Under the pieces are notes generated by a model. That model was not told the origin of the DNA and made no database searches. It saw nothing but the letters and a program-made list of their open reading frames with translations. This document shows positions 32,578 through 41,602 of a DNA stretch of 64,000 bases, piece after piece (the stretch's first letter is position 1; every line of letters begins with the position of its first letter). The position numbers were made by a program, and so were the translations under genes. Source of the stretch: an uncultured Christensenellaceae bacterium (lineage in GTDB: Bacteria; Bacillota; Clostridia; Christensenellales; Pumilibacteraceae); NCBI GenBank assembly GCA_910588155.1, contig CAJUPB010000010.1, positions 14,600-78,599 on the forward strand. Reading direction: 5' to 3'.

Positions 32578-33954
32578 ATGAAACATACCGACATTAAAAC
32601 GTTATATGCCGAAACAAAAGAGTACGTCGGCAAAGAAGTCACCGTTTGCGGCTGGGTGCGCACGTCGCGCGACAGCAAGGCAATAGCGTTTATCGAGATA
32701 AACGACGGCACTGCGTTCAAAAATATGCAGTTGATTGCCGACAAGGACAAGATAAGCGAAGAGCTTTTGAAAAAGGCAATGCCAGTAGGTACCGCAGTGA
32801 AAGCGACGGGTAAATTCGTCGAGTCCGACAAGAACGGTTGCGAGGTACAGTTGAAAGGAATCGAGATTTTCGGCGAATGCCCCGCAGACTATCCTTTGCA
32901 GAAGAAACGCCACACTTTGGAATTTCTGCGTTCCATACCGCACTTGCGCGTGAGAACGAGATATTTCGAAGCCGTGTTTGCCGTGCGCGACGCATTGAGC
33001 CACGCCATACACGACTATTTCAGAAAAAACGGCTATAAATACGTTCACGCGCCGATAATCACGGGCAGCGACTGCGAGGGTGCGGGCGAGCTGTTCAGAG
33101 TGACCACACAGCCTTGGAACGCCGAGTATAAGACGGAAGACGAGTACAACGCCGAAGATTTCTTCGGAAAGAAAGCCGGACTCACGGTGTCGGCACAGCT
33201 CGAAGGCGAAATGGCGGCAATGGGTCTGGGCAGAATCTATACGTTCGGACCGACTTTCAGGGCCGAGCACAGCAATACCACGCGCCACGCCGCCGAGTTC
33301 TGGCAGATAGAACCGGAAGTTTGTTTTGCGGATATAGACGACATCATCGAGATAGCCGAGGACTTCATAAAGTCGATAATACGCGATACGATGAACGCCT
33401 GTCCCGACGAAATGGAGTTCTTCAATCAATGGGTGGACAAGGGTGTAATAGAAAAGCTGAACGGCGTATTGAACAGCGACTTCGGCAGAATAACCTACAC
33501 CGAGGCGGTGGAAGTGCTGAAAAAATCGGGCAGGGAATTTAAGTATCCCGTAGAATGGGGCAGCGATTTGCAGACCGAACACGAGAAATATTTGACGGAA
33601 GAATACTATAAAAAACCGCTTTTCGTCGTGGACTATCCCGCCGATATAAAGGCGTTCTATATGAAGCAGAATAAGGACGGCAAAACCGTCGCCGCCACCG
33701 ATTTGCTCGTGCCGGGTATCGGCGAAATAATCGGTTGCAGCGAGCGCGAAGCCGATATGGATAAGCTCGTCGCCGCAATGAAAAAGCGCGGAATGAATGT
33801 CGACGGCTACACCGAATACCTCGACACGCGCAAGTTCGGCAGCGTGCCTCACAGCGGTTTCGGTCTCGGCTTCGACAGAATGCTTATGTATATAACGGGT
33901 GTGGGAAATATTAGGGATACGTTGCTGTTTCCGCGCACCGTCGGCACCCTCTGA
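32578..33954 (+). CDS. asnS: asparaginyl-tRNA synthetase
   Basis: A 458-residue class II synthetase that charges tRNA-Asn directly. It has the OB-fold anticodon domain (1-110, VTVCGWVRTSRDSKAIAF), motif 1 (SHAIHDYFRKNGYKYVHAPIITG), motif 2 (TFGPTFRAEHSNTTRHAAEFWQIE) and motif 3 (GFGLGFDRMLMYITG). The length is normal. ATG at 32578 after AGGAG. It is flanked on both sides by tandem 137-bp repeats, so the gene sits in a repeat-bounded cassette. It belongs with aspS and asnB in function. Confidence 0.95.
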   Translation: MKHTDIKTLYAETKEYVGKEVTVCGWVRTSRDSKAIAFIEINDGTAFKNMQLIADKDKISEELLKKAMPVGTAVKATGKFVESDKNGCEVQLKGIEIFGECPADYPLQKKRHTLEFLRSIPHLRVRTRYFEAVFAVRDALSHAIHDYFRKNGYKYVHAPIITGSDCEGAGELFRVTTQPWNAEYKTEDEYNAEDFFGKKAGLTVSAQLEGEMAAMGLGRIYTFGPTFRAEHSNTTRHAAEFWQIEPEVCFADIDDIIEIAEDFIKSIIRDTMNACPDEMEFFNQWVDKGVIEKLNGVLNSDFGRITYTEAVEVLKKSGREFKYPVEWGSDLQTEHEKYLTEEYYKKPLFVVDYPADIKAFYMKQNKDGKTVAATDLLVPGIGEIIGCSEREADMDKLVAAMKKRGMNVDGYTEYLDTRKFGSVPHSGFGLGFDRMLMYITGVGNIRDTLLFPRTVGTL

Positions 33955-33963
33955 CGGGTTATA

Positions 33964-34205
33964 AGCGTCGCATTGCGTTGTCAGGCTTACGTTTTTGCTT
34001 CGGTTGCGTACGGGGGTGTACGCGCCCTCGCAAAATCCGCGCCTTCCTGGCACTGCTCGCTTCTAACCCGTCAGAACAGCAATGAACGAGTTTGACATTT
34101 GGACGCGCATTGCTGTGTCGGGCTTACGTTTTTGCTTCGGTTGCGTACGTTTGAGTACGCGCCCTCGCAAAATCCGCGCCTTCTTTGTCTTGCTCGCTTC
34201 CGACT
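33964..34205 (+). repeat. 137-bp repeat, one partial and one full copy
   Basis: A partial unit (about 33964-34068) and a full unit (34069-34205) of the same 137-bp family as 31952-32225, in the same orientation. The GCGTAC/GTACGC arms are kept while the centre of the palindrome changes, as in the upstream copies. Confidence 0.88.
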
Positions 34206-34625
34206 TGTCGGCACTAGAACTTATGAACTTGACAGTCTTTCGACCAAACGCGAGTCGTCGCTGCGCGGCGAACGGCAAAAGCCGTTCTTGCTTGCTTGTC
34301 ACGACTCGGTCGAACTTTAAAAGGACTCGCCTGCACGGCTCGTGATTTTATAATCATTCGCTTTGTGCAATAAAGCGATTTCTCGTCTGAACTTAATCGC
34401 TCGGATTTTTCTTGTCCTACTTATTTCGACGCGATATTGCAGGGTCTTGACGGTTTGAAACGTATTGCGCATAGCCTTTCGCCTAACGTTTTGTTCGGCG
34501 CATATTGGGCGGCTTGCGTTTAAATTTTTAAAAACAGTATCCGACATCACTTAAAGTTTTGCGAGGCTTTTTTCAAAAAAGCGTGATTTTTGCCGAGCTT
34601 TAAAAAAGCGGAAAAGGAAATGAAA
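34206..34625. other. intergenic region before rarA with a long stem-loop
   Basis: Between 34238 and 34315 a nested hairpin is visible: TTCGACC/GGTCGAA outside, CGAGTCGT (34251-34258)/ACGACTCG (34301-34308) inside it, and GAACGGC-AAAA-GCCGTTC (34270-34287) at the tip. The remainder is AT-richer and shows no gene. Confidence 0.5.
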
Positions 34626-35951
34626 ATGGAACAAATGACGCTGTTTGACAACGATAAGGGGTTGCCGCTTGCGGCGCGAATGCGGCCGCGCGACTTAAAC
34701 GAGTTTGTCGGACAAAGACATCTTATAGGCGAGGGCAAAGTTCTGCGCAAGATTATCGAAAGCGACAACGTCGGTTCAATGATATTCTGGGGTCCTCCCG
34801 GAGTGGGCAAGACCACATTGGCGAGAATAATCGCGCATAAGACAAAAGCGACGTTTATCGATTTCTCCGCCGTGACAAGCGGCATCAAGGAAATAAAAGA
34901 AGTGATGGGGCAGGCGGAAAAGAACCGTCGTTTCGGAGACAAGACGATTGTATTCGTGGACGAGATTCACCGCTTCAATAAGGCGCAGCAGGACGCCTTT
35001 TTGCCGTTTGTGGAAAAGGGCAGTATCGTGCTGATAGGCGCGACGACCGAAAACCCGTCCTTCGAGGTCAACGGCGCATTGCTGTCCCGTTGCAAAGTAT
35101 TCGTGTTGCAGTCGCTGAAAGCGGAAGAGATAGCCGAGCTGTTGCGGCGCACCGTAAAAGACGAGCGCGGTTTCGGAACGCTCGACGTCGAGATTTCAAA
35201 CGACGCCGTAAACGCGATTGCGAACTTTGCAAACGGCGACGCGAGAAACGCGCTGTCCACTCTGGAAATGGCGGTGCTGAATGCGGATGTCGACGGCGAA
35301 AAGATAACCGTAACCGACAAGACCGTCGAACAGTGTACGCAGAAAAAATCGCTGCTGTACGACAAAAACGGCGAAGAGCATTACAATATAATTTCCGCAC
35401 TCCATAAGTCTATGCGCAACTCCGACCCCGACGCCGCCGTGTATTGGTTGGCACGTATGTTGGAAGCGGGAGAAGACCCGCTGTATGTGGCGCGCAGAGT
35501 GACGAGGTTTGCCGCCGAGGATATCGGACTCGCCGACCCGAGAGCAATGGAGATTGCCGTCGCCGCATATCAGGCTTGCCACTTCATCGGTATGCCGGAG
35601 TGCAGCGTTCATTTGACGCAGGCAGTCGTGTATATGTCCGTCGCGCCGAAGTCCAACGCGCTGTATAAGGCATATGAGTCGGCGAAAAAAGACGCGCTCG
35701 AAAGTATAGCCGACCCCGTGCCGCTGAATATCCGCAACGCACCCACCCGCCTGATGAAAGACCTCGGCTACGGCAAAGACTATAAGTACGCGCACGACTT
35801 CGACGGCAAAATAACCGATATGCAATGCCTGCCCGACAAGCTCGTCGGCAAAGTGTATTACCGCCCGACCGAGGAGGGTCTGGAAGCCCGTTTCAAAGCC
35901 CGCCTGGCGGAAATAAACGACTTCAAAAACTCCCTGAAAAAGAAGAAATAA
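34626..35951 (+). CDS. rarA: replication-associated recombination protein RarA (MgsA family)
   Basis: A 441-residue AAA+ ATPase that acts at stalled replication forks. The ATPase core has GPPGVGKTT (Walker A), VFVDEIHRFNK (Walker B) and a sensor GATTENPSFEVN. The C-terminal MgsA tetramerisation domain contains AAEDIGLADP and LYKAYESAKKDA. The N-terminus EQMTLFD resembles a sliding-clamp binding motif (QxxLF type), an inference from short sequence only. AAAAGGAAA precedes the ATG at 34626 by six bases; the ATG at 34620 is too close. Confidence 0.93.
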   Translation: MEQMTLFDNDKGLPLAARMRPRDLNEFVGQRHLIGEGKVLRKIIESDNVGSMIFWGPPGVGKTTLARIIAHKTKATFIDFSAVTSGIKEIKEVMGQAEKNRRFGDKTIVFVDEIHRFNKAQQDAFLPFVEKGSIVLIGATTENPSFEVNGALLSRCKVFVLQSLKAEEIAELLRRTVKDERGFGTLDVEISNDAVNAIANFANGDARNALSTLEMAVLNADVDGEKITVTDKTVEQCTQKKSLLYDKNGEEHYNIISALHKSMRNSDPDAAVYWLARMLEAGEDPLYVARRVTRFAAEDIGLADPRAMEIAVAAYQACHFIGMPECSVHLTQAVVYMSVAPKSNALYKAYESAKKDALESIADPVPLNIRNAPTRLMKDLGYGKDYKYAHDFDGKITDMQCLPDKLVGKVYYRPTEEGLEARFKARLAEINDFKNSLKKKK

Positions 35952-36122
35952 CAAGTGCCGCGCCATTTTTCGTGTCGTATATCTTGTGTCATATTGCCTT
36001 TGCACCACAATATATAGAATTATATTATTCATAATATTGCATATTTATACACAGCTTTTGCCATTCTCGCAATTTCTCTTTAAATTGCGGGAATTTTTTT
36101 GCATAATTATATATCAAAACGA

Positions 36123-36151
36123 TTGTGTGTTTTGAAATTTTGTGCTATAAT
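36123..36151 (+). promoter_or_regulatory. probable promoter of the topoisomerase operon
   Basis: TTGTGT (36123-36128), 17-bp spacer and TATAAT (36146-36151) with an upstream TG. The leader to the ATG is about 70 bases. Confidence 0.6.
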
Positions 36152-36225
36152 TGAAGAATAATGCGTCAAAAGCGGAAAAGCCGAAAAAGCTGTCCGGCAT
36201 TAAAAGCAGGGCAGAGGAGGAGAAA

Positions 36226-38187
36226 ATGCAGAATTACAGCGCGAATAACATAAAGGTCCTCGAAGGTCTGGACGCAGTCAGACTGCGCCCCGGTATGTAT
36301 ATAGGCACGACGGGCGTCAAAGGACTTCACCACATACTGTGGGAAATAGTGGACAACTCTATGGACGAAGTCGCCAACGGTTACGGCACGACGATAAACG
36401 TCACCGTTCACGCCGACGGCTCGGTTTCGGTCGAGGACGACGGCAGAGGTATCCCCGTTGATATCCATCCGCAACTCGGCGTGTCGGGCGTGGAAGTGGT
36501 TTTCACGCAGCTTCACGCAGGCGGCAAATTCGACAACTCCAACTATTCCCATTCCGGCGGTTTGCACGGCGTGGGCGCGTCGGTCACGAACGCGCTTTCG
36601 GAATGGACGGTCGTCGAGGTCTACAAGAACGGCACGACTTACAGAATGGAGTTCGAGTCCAAAGCGCTCGAAGAGGGCGGCGAAGTCAAGGGCGGTCTTG
36701 TCAAATATCACTTGATTGACACGGGCGAAAAGACGGACAAGCACGGCTCGAAGGTCAGATTCAAACCCGACAAGCGCGTGTTCGAAACCGTCAATTTCCA
36801 CATTGACGTCATATCCCGCAGACTCAAAGAACTTGCCTTTTTGAATAAAGGCGCGAAAATAACGCTGACCGACGAGCGGGTGCCGCACGGCAACGGATTC
36901 CTTTCGAGAGAGTATTGCTACGAGGGCGGACTCATAGATTTCGTCAAATACCTGAACGAAACCAAAACCCCGCTTTTTCCCGAGCCCATAATCATTTCCG
37001 GCGAAAAGGACAATATTTCTATGGAACTTGCTTTCCAGTATACCGACGCGTATACCGACAGCATATTTTCGTATGTAAACAATATCCCGACCACCGAGGG
37101 CGGCACGCACGAAACCGGCTTCAAGGCGGCATTGACGAAAGTTATGAACGACCTTGCGAGAAAAACGGGTATGTTGAAGGATAAAGACGACAACCTGCTC
37201 GGCGACGATTTCCGCGAGGGACTGACGGCGGTTATGAGCGTTCAGATGCAGAATATTCAGTTCGAGGGTCAGACAAAGACCAAGCTCGGCAATCCCGAAG
37301 CCCGCATAGCGATAGAGAGTATCACGTCGCAGGAGCTTCAAGCGCTGTTCACGAGCGACGAGAACAAAGGACTCATAGAGACCATTCTCAAAAAAGCGCT
37401 GCTCGCGGCAAAAGTCAGAGAGGCGGCGAGAAAGGAAAAGGAAATAACCCGCGCAAAGAACAGTATCGACAATTTCAATCTCGTCGGAAAACTGTCGAGT
37501 TGCACGGGCAAAAAACCAGAGCTGAACGAATTGTTCATTGTCGAGGGCGACAGCGCGGGCGGAACGTGCAAACAGGCGAGAAACAGAAAGTTCCAGGCAA
37601 TATTGCCGCTGCGCGGAAAACCTCTGAACGCGGAGAAAAAACGTATCGACCAAGTGCTTGCCAACGAGGAAATTCGCACGATAATTTCCGCTTTGGGAAG
37701 CGGTATCGGCGAGGATTTCAACGTCGACAACTTGAACTACCACAAAGTCATAATTCTGTCCGACGCCGACCAGGACGGCGCGCATATAAGGGCGATACTT
37801 CTGACGTTCTTCTTCCGCTATATGAAAGATTTGATATCGGAAGGACACGTGTATATCGGGCTTCCGCCGCTGTATAAAATAGCCAAAAAAGACAAAGTGG
37901 AATACGTCTATTCCGACGAGGAGTTGGAGGCGCTGAAACCGCAGTTCGGCAGGGGCGCGGAAGTGCAGAGATATAAAGGTCTCGGCGAAATGAACGCCGA
38001 CCAGCTTTGGGACACGACAATGAATCCCGAAAAACGTACTCTCGTCAAAGTCACGATAGACGACGCGACGGAAGCGGAAAAGCTGGTTTCCACGCTTATG
38101 GGCGATATGGTGGAACTCCGTAAGGCATATATAGTGGAACACGCGAATTTCAATAGGGAAGACCGATTTAAGCAGGAAGCGAAATAA
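36226..38187 (+). CDS. type IIA DNA topoisomerase ATPase subunit (GyrB/ParE family)
   Basis: A 653-residue ATPase subunit. It has the GHKL domain (IVDNSMDEVANGYG, EDDGRGIPVD, GGLHGVGASVTNALS), the transducer domain and the TOPRIM domain (EGDSAGGTCKQARNRKFQAI, ILSDADQDGAHIRAI). A PLRGKPLN segment and the C-terminal RYKGLGEMNADQL are conserved. It pairs with the A subunit 62 bases downstream. This pair is not next to dnaA or recF, and the partner lacks the GyrA box, so topoisomerase IV is more likely than gyrase. ATG at 36226 after AGGAGG. Confidence 0.85.
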   Translation: MQNYSANNIKVLEGLDAVRLRPGMYIGTTGVKGLHHILWEIVDNSMDEVANGYGTTINVTVHADGSVSVEDDGRGIPVDIHPQLGVSGVEVVFTQLHAGGKFDNSNYSHSGGLHGVGASVTNALSEWTVVEVYKNGTTYRMEFESKALEEGGEVKGGLVKYHLIDTGEKTDKHGSKVRFKPDKRVFETVNFHIDVISRRLKELAFLNKGAKITLTDERVPHGNGFLSREYCYEGGLIDFVKYLNETKTPLFPEPIIISGEKDNISMELAFQYTDAYTDSIFSYVNNIPTTEGGTHETGFKAALTKVMNDLARKTGMLKDKDDNLLGDDFREGLTAVMSVQMQNIQFEGQTKTKLGNPEARIAIESITSQELQALFTSDENKGLIETILKKALLAAKVREAARKEKEITRAKNSIDNFNLVGKLSSCTGKKPELNELFIVEGDSAGGTCKQARNRKFQAILPLRGKPLNAEKKRIDQVLANEEIRTIISALGSGIGEDFNVDNLNYHKVIILSDADQDGAHIRAILLTFFFRYMKDLISEGHVYIGLPPLYKIAKKDKVEYVYSDEELEALKPQFGRGAEVQRYKGLGEMNADQLWDTTMNPEKRTLVKVTIDDATEAEKLVSTLMGDMVELRKAYIVEHANFNREDRFKQEAK

Positions 38188-38249
38188 AAGCCCGAAAAAG
38201 TCAGAAAGCAGTTCCCGCTTCGGCAAAAGAGCGGGGAGGAGAATAACCG

Positions 38250-40679
38250 ATGGAAGAAAAAGAAAAGCAGAAAATACTCGAAAAAACGATGGAAGACGTA
38301 ATGCACGAATCGATGATACCGTATTCGGAGCACGTCATTCTCGATAGAGCGCTGCCGAGAGTCGAGGACGGATTGAAGCCCGTCCAAAGACGTATTTTGT
38401 ATACGATGAACGAGTTGGGCATAACCCCCGACAAACCGTACAGAAAATCGGCGCGCGTCGTCGGCGACTGCTTGGGTAAATACCACCCCCACGGCGACAC
38501 TTCCATATATCAGGCAATGGTGCGTATGGCACAGCCGTTTTCTATGGGCGCGTGCCTTGTGGACGGACACGGCAACTTCGGCAGCATAGACGGCGACGGC
38601 GCGGCGGCAATGCGTTACACCGAGGTGAGAATGACCCCGCTCGCGTTGGAACTCTTGCGCGATTTGGATAAGAACACCGTGCGTTGGTCGCCGAACTTCG
38701 ACGATACGCGAATGGAGCCCGACATACTTCCGGGCAGATTCCCGAACCTGCTAGTCAACGGCGCAACGGGCATAGCCGTCGGTCTGGCGACGAATATCCC
38801 GCCGCATAACCTTATGGAGTGTATCGACGGCGTGATTGCGTATATCGACAATCCGAGAATCAAACTCGGCGATATGATGCGCATAATCAAAGGTCCCGAT
38901 TTTCCCGGCGGCGGCTTTATAATAGCGACGGAGCTGGAAAAGGCATACGAAACAGGCAAGGGCAAAATAATGCTGCGCGCAAAGGTGCACATCGAAAACG
39001 GCGACAACGACAAGAAACTGATTGTCGTGGACGAACTCCCGTTCGGCGTGAATAAAGCGACGCTGTTGGAAAGCATACTCAAAGTCAGAGAGGACAAAAA
39101 AGGACTGCTCTCCGGCATAGCCGAGATAACCGACGAATCGGACAGAAACGGTATGCGCGCGGTTATAAAGGTCAAAAAGGACTGCGACCCCAAACCCATA
39201 ATAGACCTGCTGTTCAAGTATACGAACCTGTCGGTGTCCTACGGCATAAATATGGTGGCAATCGCCGACGGCAAGCCGCAGCTTATGGGACTTTTGGATA
39301 TAGTCGCATACTACGTGAACTATCAGCGCGACGTCATTTTGAGAAGAACCAAATACGAACTCGACGCCGCGAAAGAACGCGAACATATTCTGGAAGGTCT
39401 CGTCATAGCCGTAAGAAATATCGACGAGGTAATAAAGATTATCAAGACAAGTCAGTCCACCGCGGAAGCAAAGGACAGACTGCGCAAACGCTTCGAACTT
39501 TCCGAAAGACAGGCGCAGGCGATACTCGATTTAAGACTTGCCCGCCTCACGCATCTGGAAGTCTATAAGCTGGAAAAGGAACTCGCCGACGTCAAGGCGC
39601 TGATTGAAAGACTGTCGGCAATCGTCGCGTCCAAAAAATTGCAGATGGACTTGGTCAAAGCCGAGCTGCTGCAAATCAGAAAGGCATACAGAGAAAACAG
39701 AAAGACGACGATATTGAAATCGGCGGACGACTACAATGTGCCGAGCGACGACGACGAAAAGCCCATCGAGGACTATATCGTCTGCGTGAACTCGCTCGGA
39801 AACATAAAACGTATGTTGGTGAAGAACTTTACGATGGCGACAAAGGACTTCTCCGATTCGTCCACGGGCAGCGAGATAAGCCCGATAATTGTCAAGACGA
39901 AGAGCGACGAAACGCTGTACTGCTTCACAAACCTCGGCAATTGCTATAAGGCGGACGTGGAAAGCCTGCCGGACGGCAAGTGGCGCGAAAAGGGAATGCC
40001 CGCGCATAAGGTGATAAGCGAAATGGGCAAGACCGAAAAAATCGTGTACGCGCTTCCCGTAATGGACACGCTTCCCAAGGGCAACCTGCTGTTCTATACG
40101 AGGGACGGAATGGTCAAGCGTTCGGCATTCTCGGAATATAACGTCGTCAAATCGTCGTTCCAGGCAGTCAAGATAAAGGACGGCGACGAGGTTATCGCGA
40201 TAGAAAAGGAAAAAGCCGATTGCACGCTGATGTTCGTCACGAAAGGCGGTATGTGCCTGAATGCGGATATGAGCGATATACCGCTTCAAGGCAGAGTGGC
40301 GGGCGGCGTCAAGGGCATACAGCTCTCCGACGGCGACAGCTGTCTGTTCATAGGTCAGGTCAACGGCGACGGCGAAATCGCGCTCGTGACGGACAGGAGC
40401 TTCTGCAAACGCGTGCTCGTGTCCCAGCTCGACGTAATGAGCAGATACAGAAAGGGCGTAAAGATAATCGACTTCGGCAAGAGCGGCGGCACGCTCGTGT
40501 TCGCGTCGTATGTGACTTTGCCGTATAAAGTCGTGTTCGTAATGGAAGACGGTTATATGACGGCGTTCTCCACGGAAAACTTCCCGATAGAAAACCGTAC
40601 CCACGCGGGACGCGCTCTCTTGAAGGGCAAAATGAACGTGGCAAACGGACTTGTGTATAACGATAAAGTGCAAAAATAA
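38250..40679 (+). CDS. type IIA DNA topoisomerase cleavage subunit (GyrA/ParC family)
   Basis: An 809-residue DNA-cleaving subunit. The winged-helix domain contains GKYHPHGDTSIYQAMVRMAQ and the catalytic Tyr123 (AAMRYTEVRM). The C-terminal beta-pinwheel is present, but the GyrA box (QRRGGKG) that lets gyrase supercoil DNA is not seen; the region reads SLGNIKRMLVKNF. The best guess is therefore topoisomerase IV ParC or a gyrase-like decatenase. Drug-pocket positions equivalent to S83/D87 of E. coli GyrA are T84 and Q88. ATG at 38250 after GGGGAGGAG. Confidence 0.87.
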   Translation: MEEKEKQKILEKTMEDVMHESMIPYSEHVILDRALPRVEDGLKPVQRRILYTMNELGITPDKPYRKSARVVGDCLGKYHPHGDTSIYQAMVRMAQPFSMGACLVDGHGNFGSIDGDGAAAMRYTEVRMTPLALELLRDLDKNTVRWSPNFDDTRMEPDILPGRFPNLLVNGATGIAVGLATNIPPHNLMECIDGVIAYIDNPRIKLGDMMRIIKGPDFPGGGFIIATELEKAYETGKGKIMLRAKVHIENGDNDKKLIVVDELPFGVNKATLLESILKVREDKKGLLSGIAEITDESDRNGMRAVIKVKKDCDPKPIIDLLFKYTNLSVSYGINMVAIADGKPQLMGLLDIVAYYVNYQRDVILRRTKYELDAAKEREHILEGLVIAVRNIDEVIKIIKTSQSTAEAKDRLRKRFELSERQAQAILDLRLARLTHLEVYKLEKELADVKALIERLSAIVASKKLQMDLVKAELLQIRKAYRENRKTTILKSADDYNVPSDDDEKPIEDYIVCVNSLGNIKRMLVKNFTMATKDFSDSSTGSEISPIIVKTKSDETLYCFTNLGNCYKADVESLPDGKWREKGMPAHKVISEMGKTEKIVYALPVMDTLPKGNLLFYTRDGMVKRSAFSEYNVVKSSFQAVKIKDGDEVIAIEKEKADCTLMFVTKGGMCLNADMSDIPLQGRVAGGVKGIQLSDGDSCLFIGQVNGDGEIALVTDRSFCKRVLVSQLDVMSRYRKGVKIIDFGKSGGTLVFASYVTLPYKVVFVMEDGYMTAFSTENFPIENRTHAGRALLKGKMNVANGLVYNDKVQK

Positions 40680-41239
40680 AAATGATTTCATAAGAGGGAG
40701 AGGACGCTTTTGACGGCGTATAAGCGCCGCATTTCGATGTCACACTTGCGTTTCCTCTCGGTCACGTACAAGAAATTTTCATAAAGAGGGAGAGGGCACT
40801 TCCGACTGTGTCCTCTCCCTCTTTATGTATTTTCCACTCCCGCAACGATTTAGGGTTTCACCCTAAATCCCTTTATGTAGGTCAACGCGGTTGACAAGTC
40901 TTTTGCATCATCGTTGCAAACCGTTACCCGCAATCCCTTTACTTCCTACACGCTGTCATTGCGAGGGAGCGAAGCGACCGCGGCAATCCCCCGCAATAGA
41001 ACTGCAACAAACTATTCCGATAGACCCATACCCGAGTGCAACGTCACGCTACCTGCGGCGGCTCGCCGCTGTCATTCCGAGCGCAGTCGAGGAATCTTTC
41101 AGCGAGCCGCCACAGACAAGAAATACACAAGCTATTATATACTCAACCTCTGATACTGTCAATAACCTTAAAAAGACTCCCTTTGGAGAAGGGGAGCTGT
41201 CGCCGTAAGAGACTGAAAGGATTGTCCCGTCGCTTTTTT
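40680..41239. repeat. intergenic region with dispersed repeat families
   Basis: No gene is supported. Four repeats can be read. About 40711-40775 is a degraded start of the 137-bp family (compare GACGGcgTATAAGCG with the copy after asnS). 40953-40991 begins CTGTCATTGCGAGG and contains AGCGAAGCGACCGCGGCAAT. 41068-41100 reads GTCATTCCGAGCGCAGTCGA then GGAATCTTTC. 41176-41220 reads CTCCCTTTGGAGAAGGGGAG then CTGTCGCCG. The last three resemble intergenic repeats found in many bacterial genomes. Confidence 0.7.
40783..40830 (+). terminator. intrinsic terminator of the topoisomerase operon
   Basis: Stem AAAGAGGGAGAGG (40783-40795) with CCTCTCCCTCTTT (40812-40824), extended by GCAC/GTG, then a T-rich tail. 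Confidence 0.75.
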
Positions 41240-41464
41240 TCAGTTCGGCTTGTATTCGTTTATGCAAAGAATATCGTTCGCGTCCACGTCCAAAATCGCG
41301 CAAAGATTGGCAAACGTGTCAAGAGCAGGCATAGATTTTCCGCGAATATATTCGGAAATGGTTTGCTGTCCTACACCTAAACGACGGGCTAACTCGGTTT
41401 GAGTCAGTTCGCTTTGCTTTATAGTTTCTGTTATTCGTTGACGTATCTGTTCAAGCATTATCAT
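41240..41464 (-). CDS. XRE-family HTH transcriptional regulator
   Basis: A 74-residue Cro/CI-type repressor consisting almost only of the HTH domain (QTELARRLGVGQQTISEYIRGKSMP). GAGGTG precedes the ATG at 41464 by eight bases; ATG 41458 is an alternative. It is divergent from a small gene at 41603, with two near-identical palindromic operators in the gap, one of them between the -35 and -10 of the divergent promoter. That is a typical autoregulated switch. What it controls besides the neighbour is unknown. Confidence 0.88.
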   Translation of the reverse strand: MIMLEQIRQRITETIKQSELTQTELARRLGVGQQTISEYIRGKSMPALDTFANLCAILDVDANDILCINEYKPN

Positions 41465-41486
41465 TTTGTAGCACCTCATAAACAAT

Positions 41487-41507
41487 TTTACGTGAAATAC
41501 ACGTAAA
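41487..41507. promoter_or_regulatory. operator 1 of the XRE regulator
   Basis: Palindrome TTTACGTG-AAATA-CACGTAAA. It lies 23 bases before the XRE start. Confidence 0.75.
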
Positions 41508-41511
41508 ATAC

Positions 41512-41541
41512 TTGACTTACGTGCATTACACGTAGTATTAT
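41512..41541 (+). promoter_or_regulatory. promoter with operator 2 inside
   Basis: TTGACT (41512-41517), 18-bp spacer, TATTAT (41536-41541). The palindrome TACGTG-CATTA-CACGTA (41518-41534) fills the spacer, so bound repressor would block RNA polymerase. Operator centres are 29 bp apart. Confidence 0.78.
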
Positions 41542-41602
41542 ACTTTTATGTGTGTGTTTACTCAAATAATGCGACTACGGCGAACGGTAGAAAGGTTTGT
41601 AT

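Noticed and set aside
31952..34205. CRISPR array
   Set aside because: The repeats are 137 bp, directly tandem without spacers, and there are no cas genes.
34082..34345. Small open frames in the repeat region (also near 31541-32086)
   Set aside because: They are made of the repeat sequence, have no ribosome site and encode Arg/Cys-rich nonsense-like proteins.
36166..38226. Open frame of 686 codons on the minus strand
   Set aside because: Antisense to the clear GyrB/ParE family gene.
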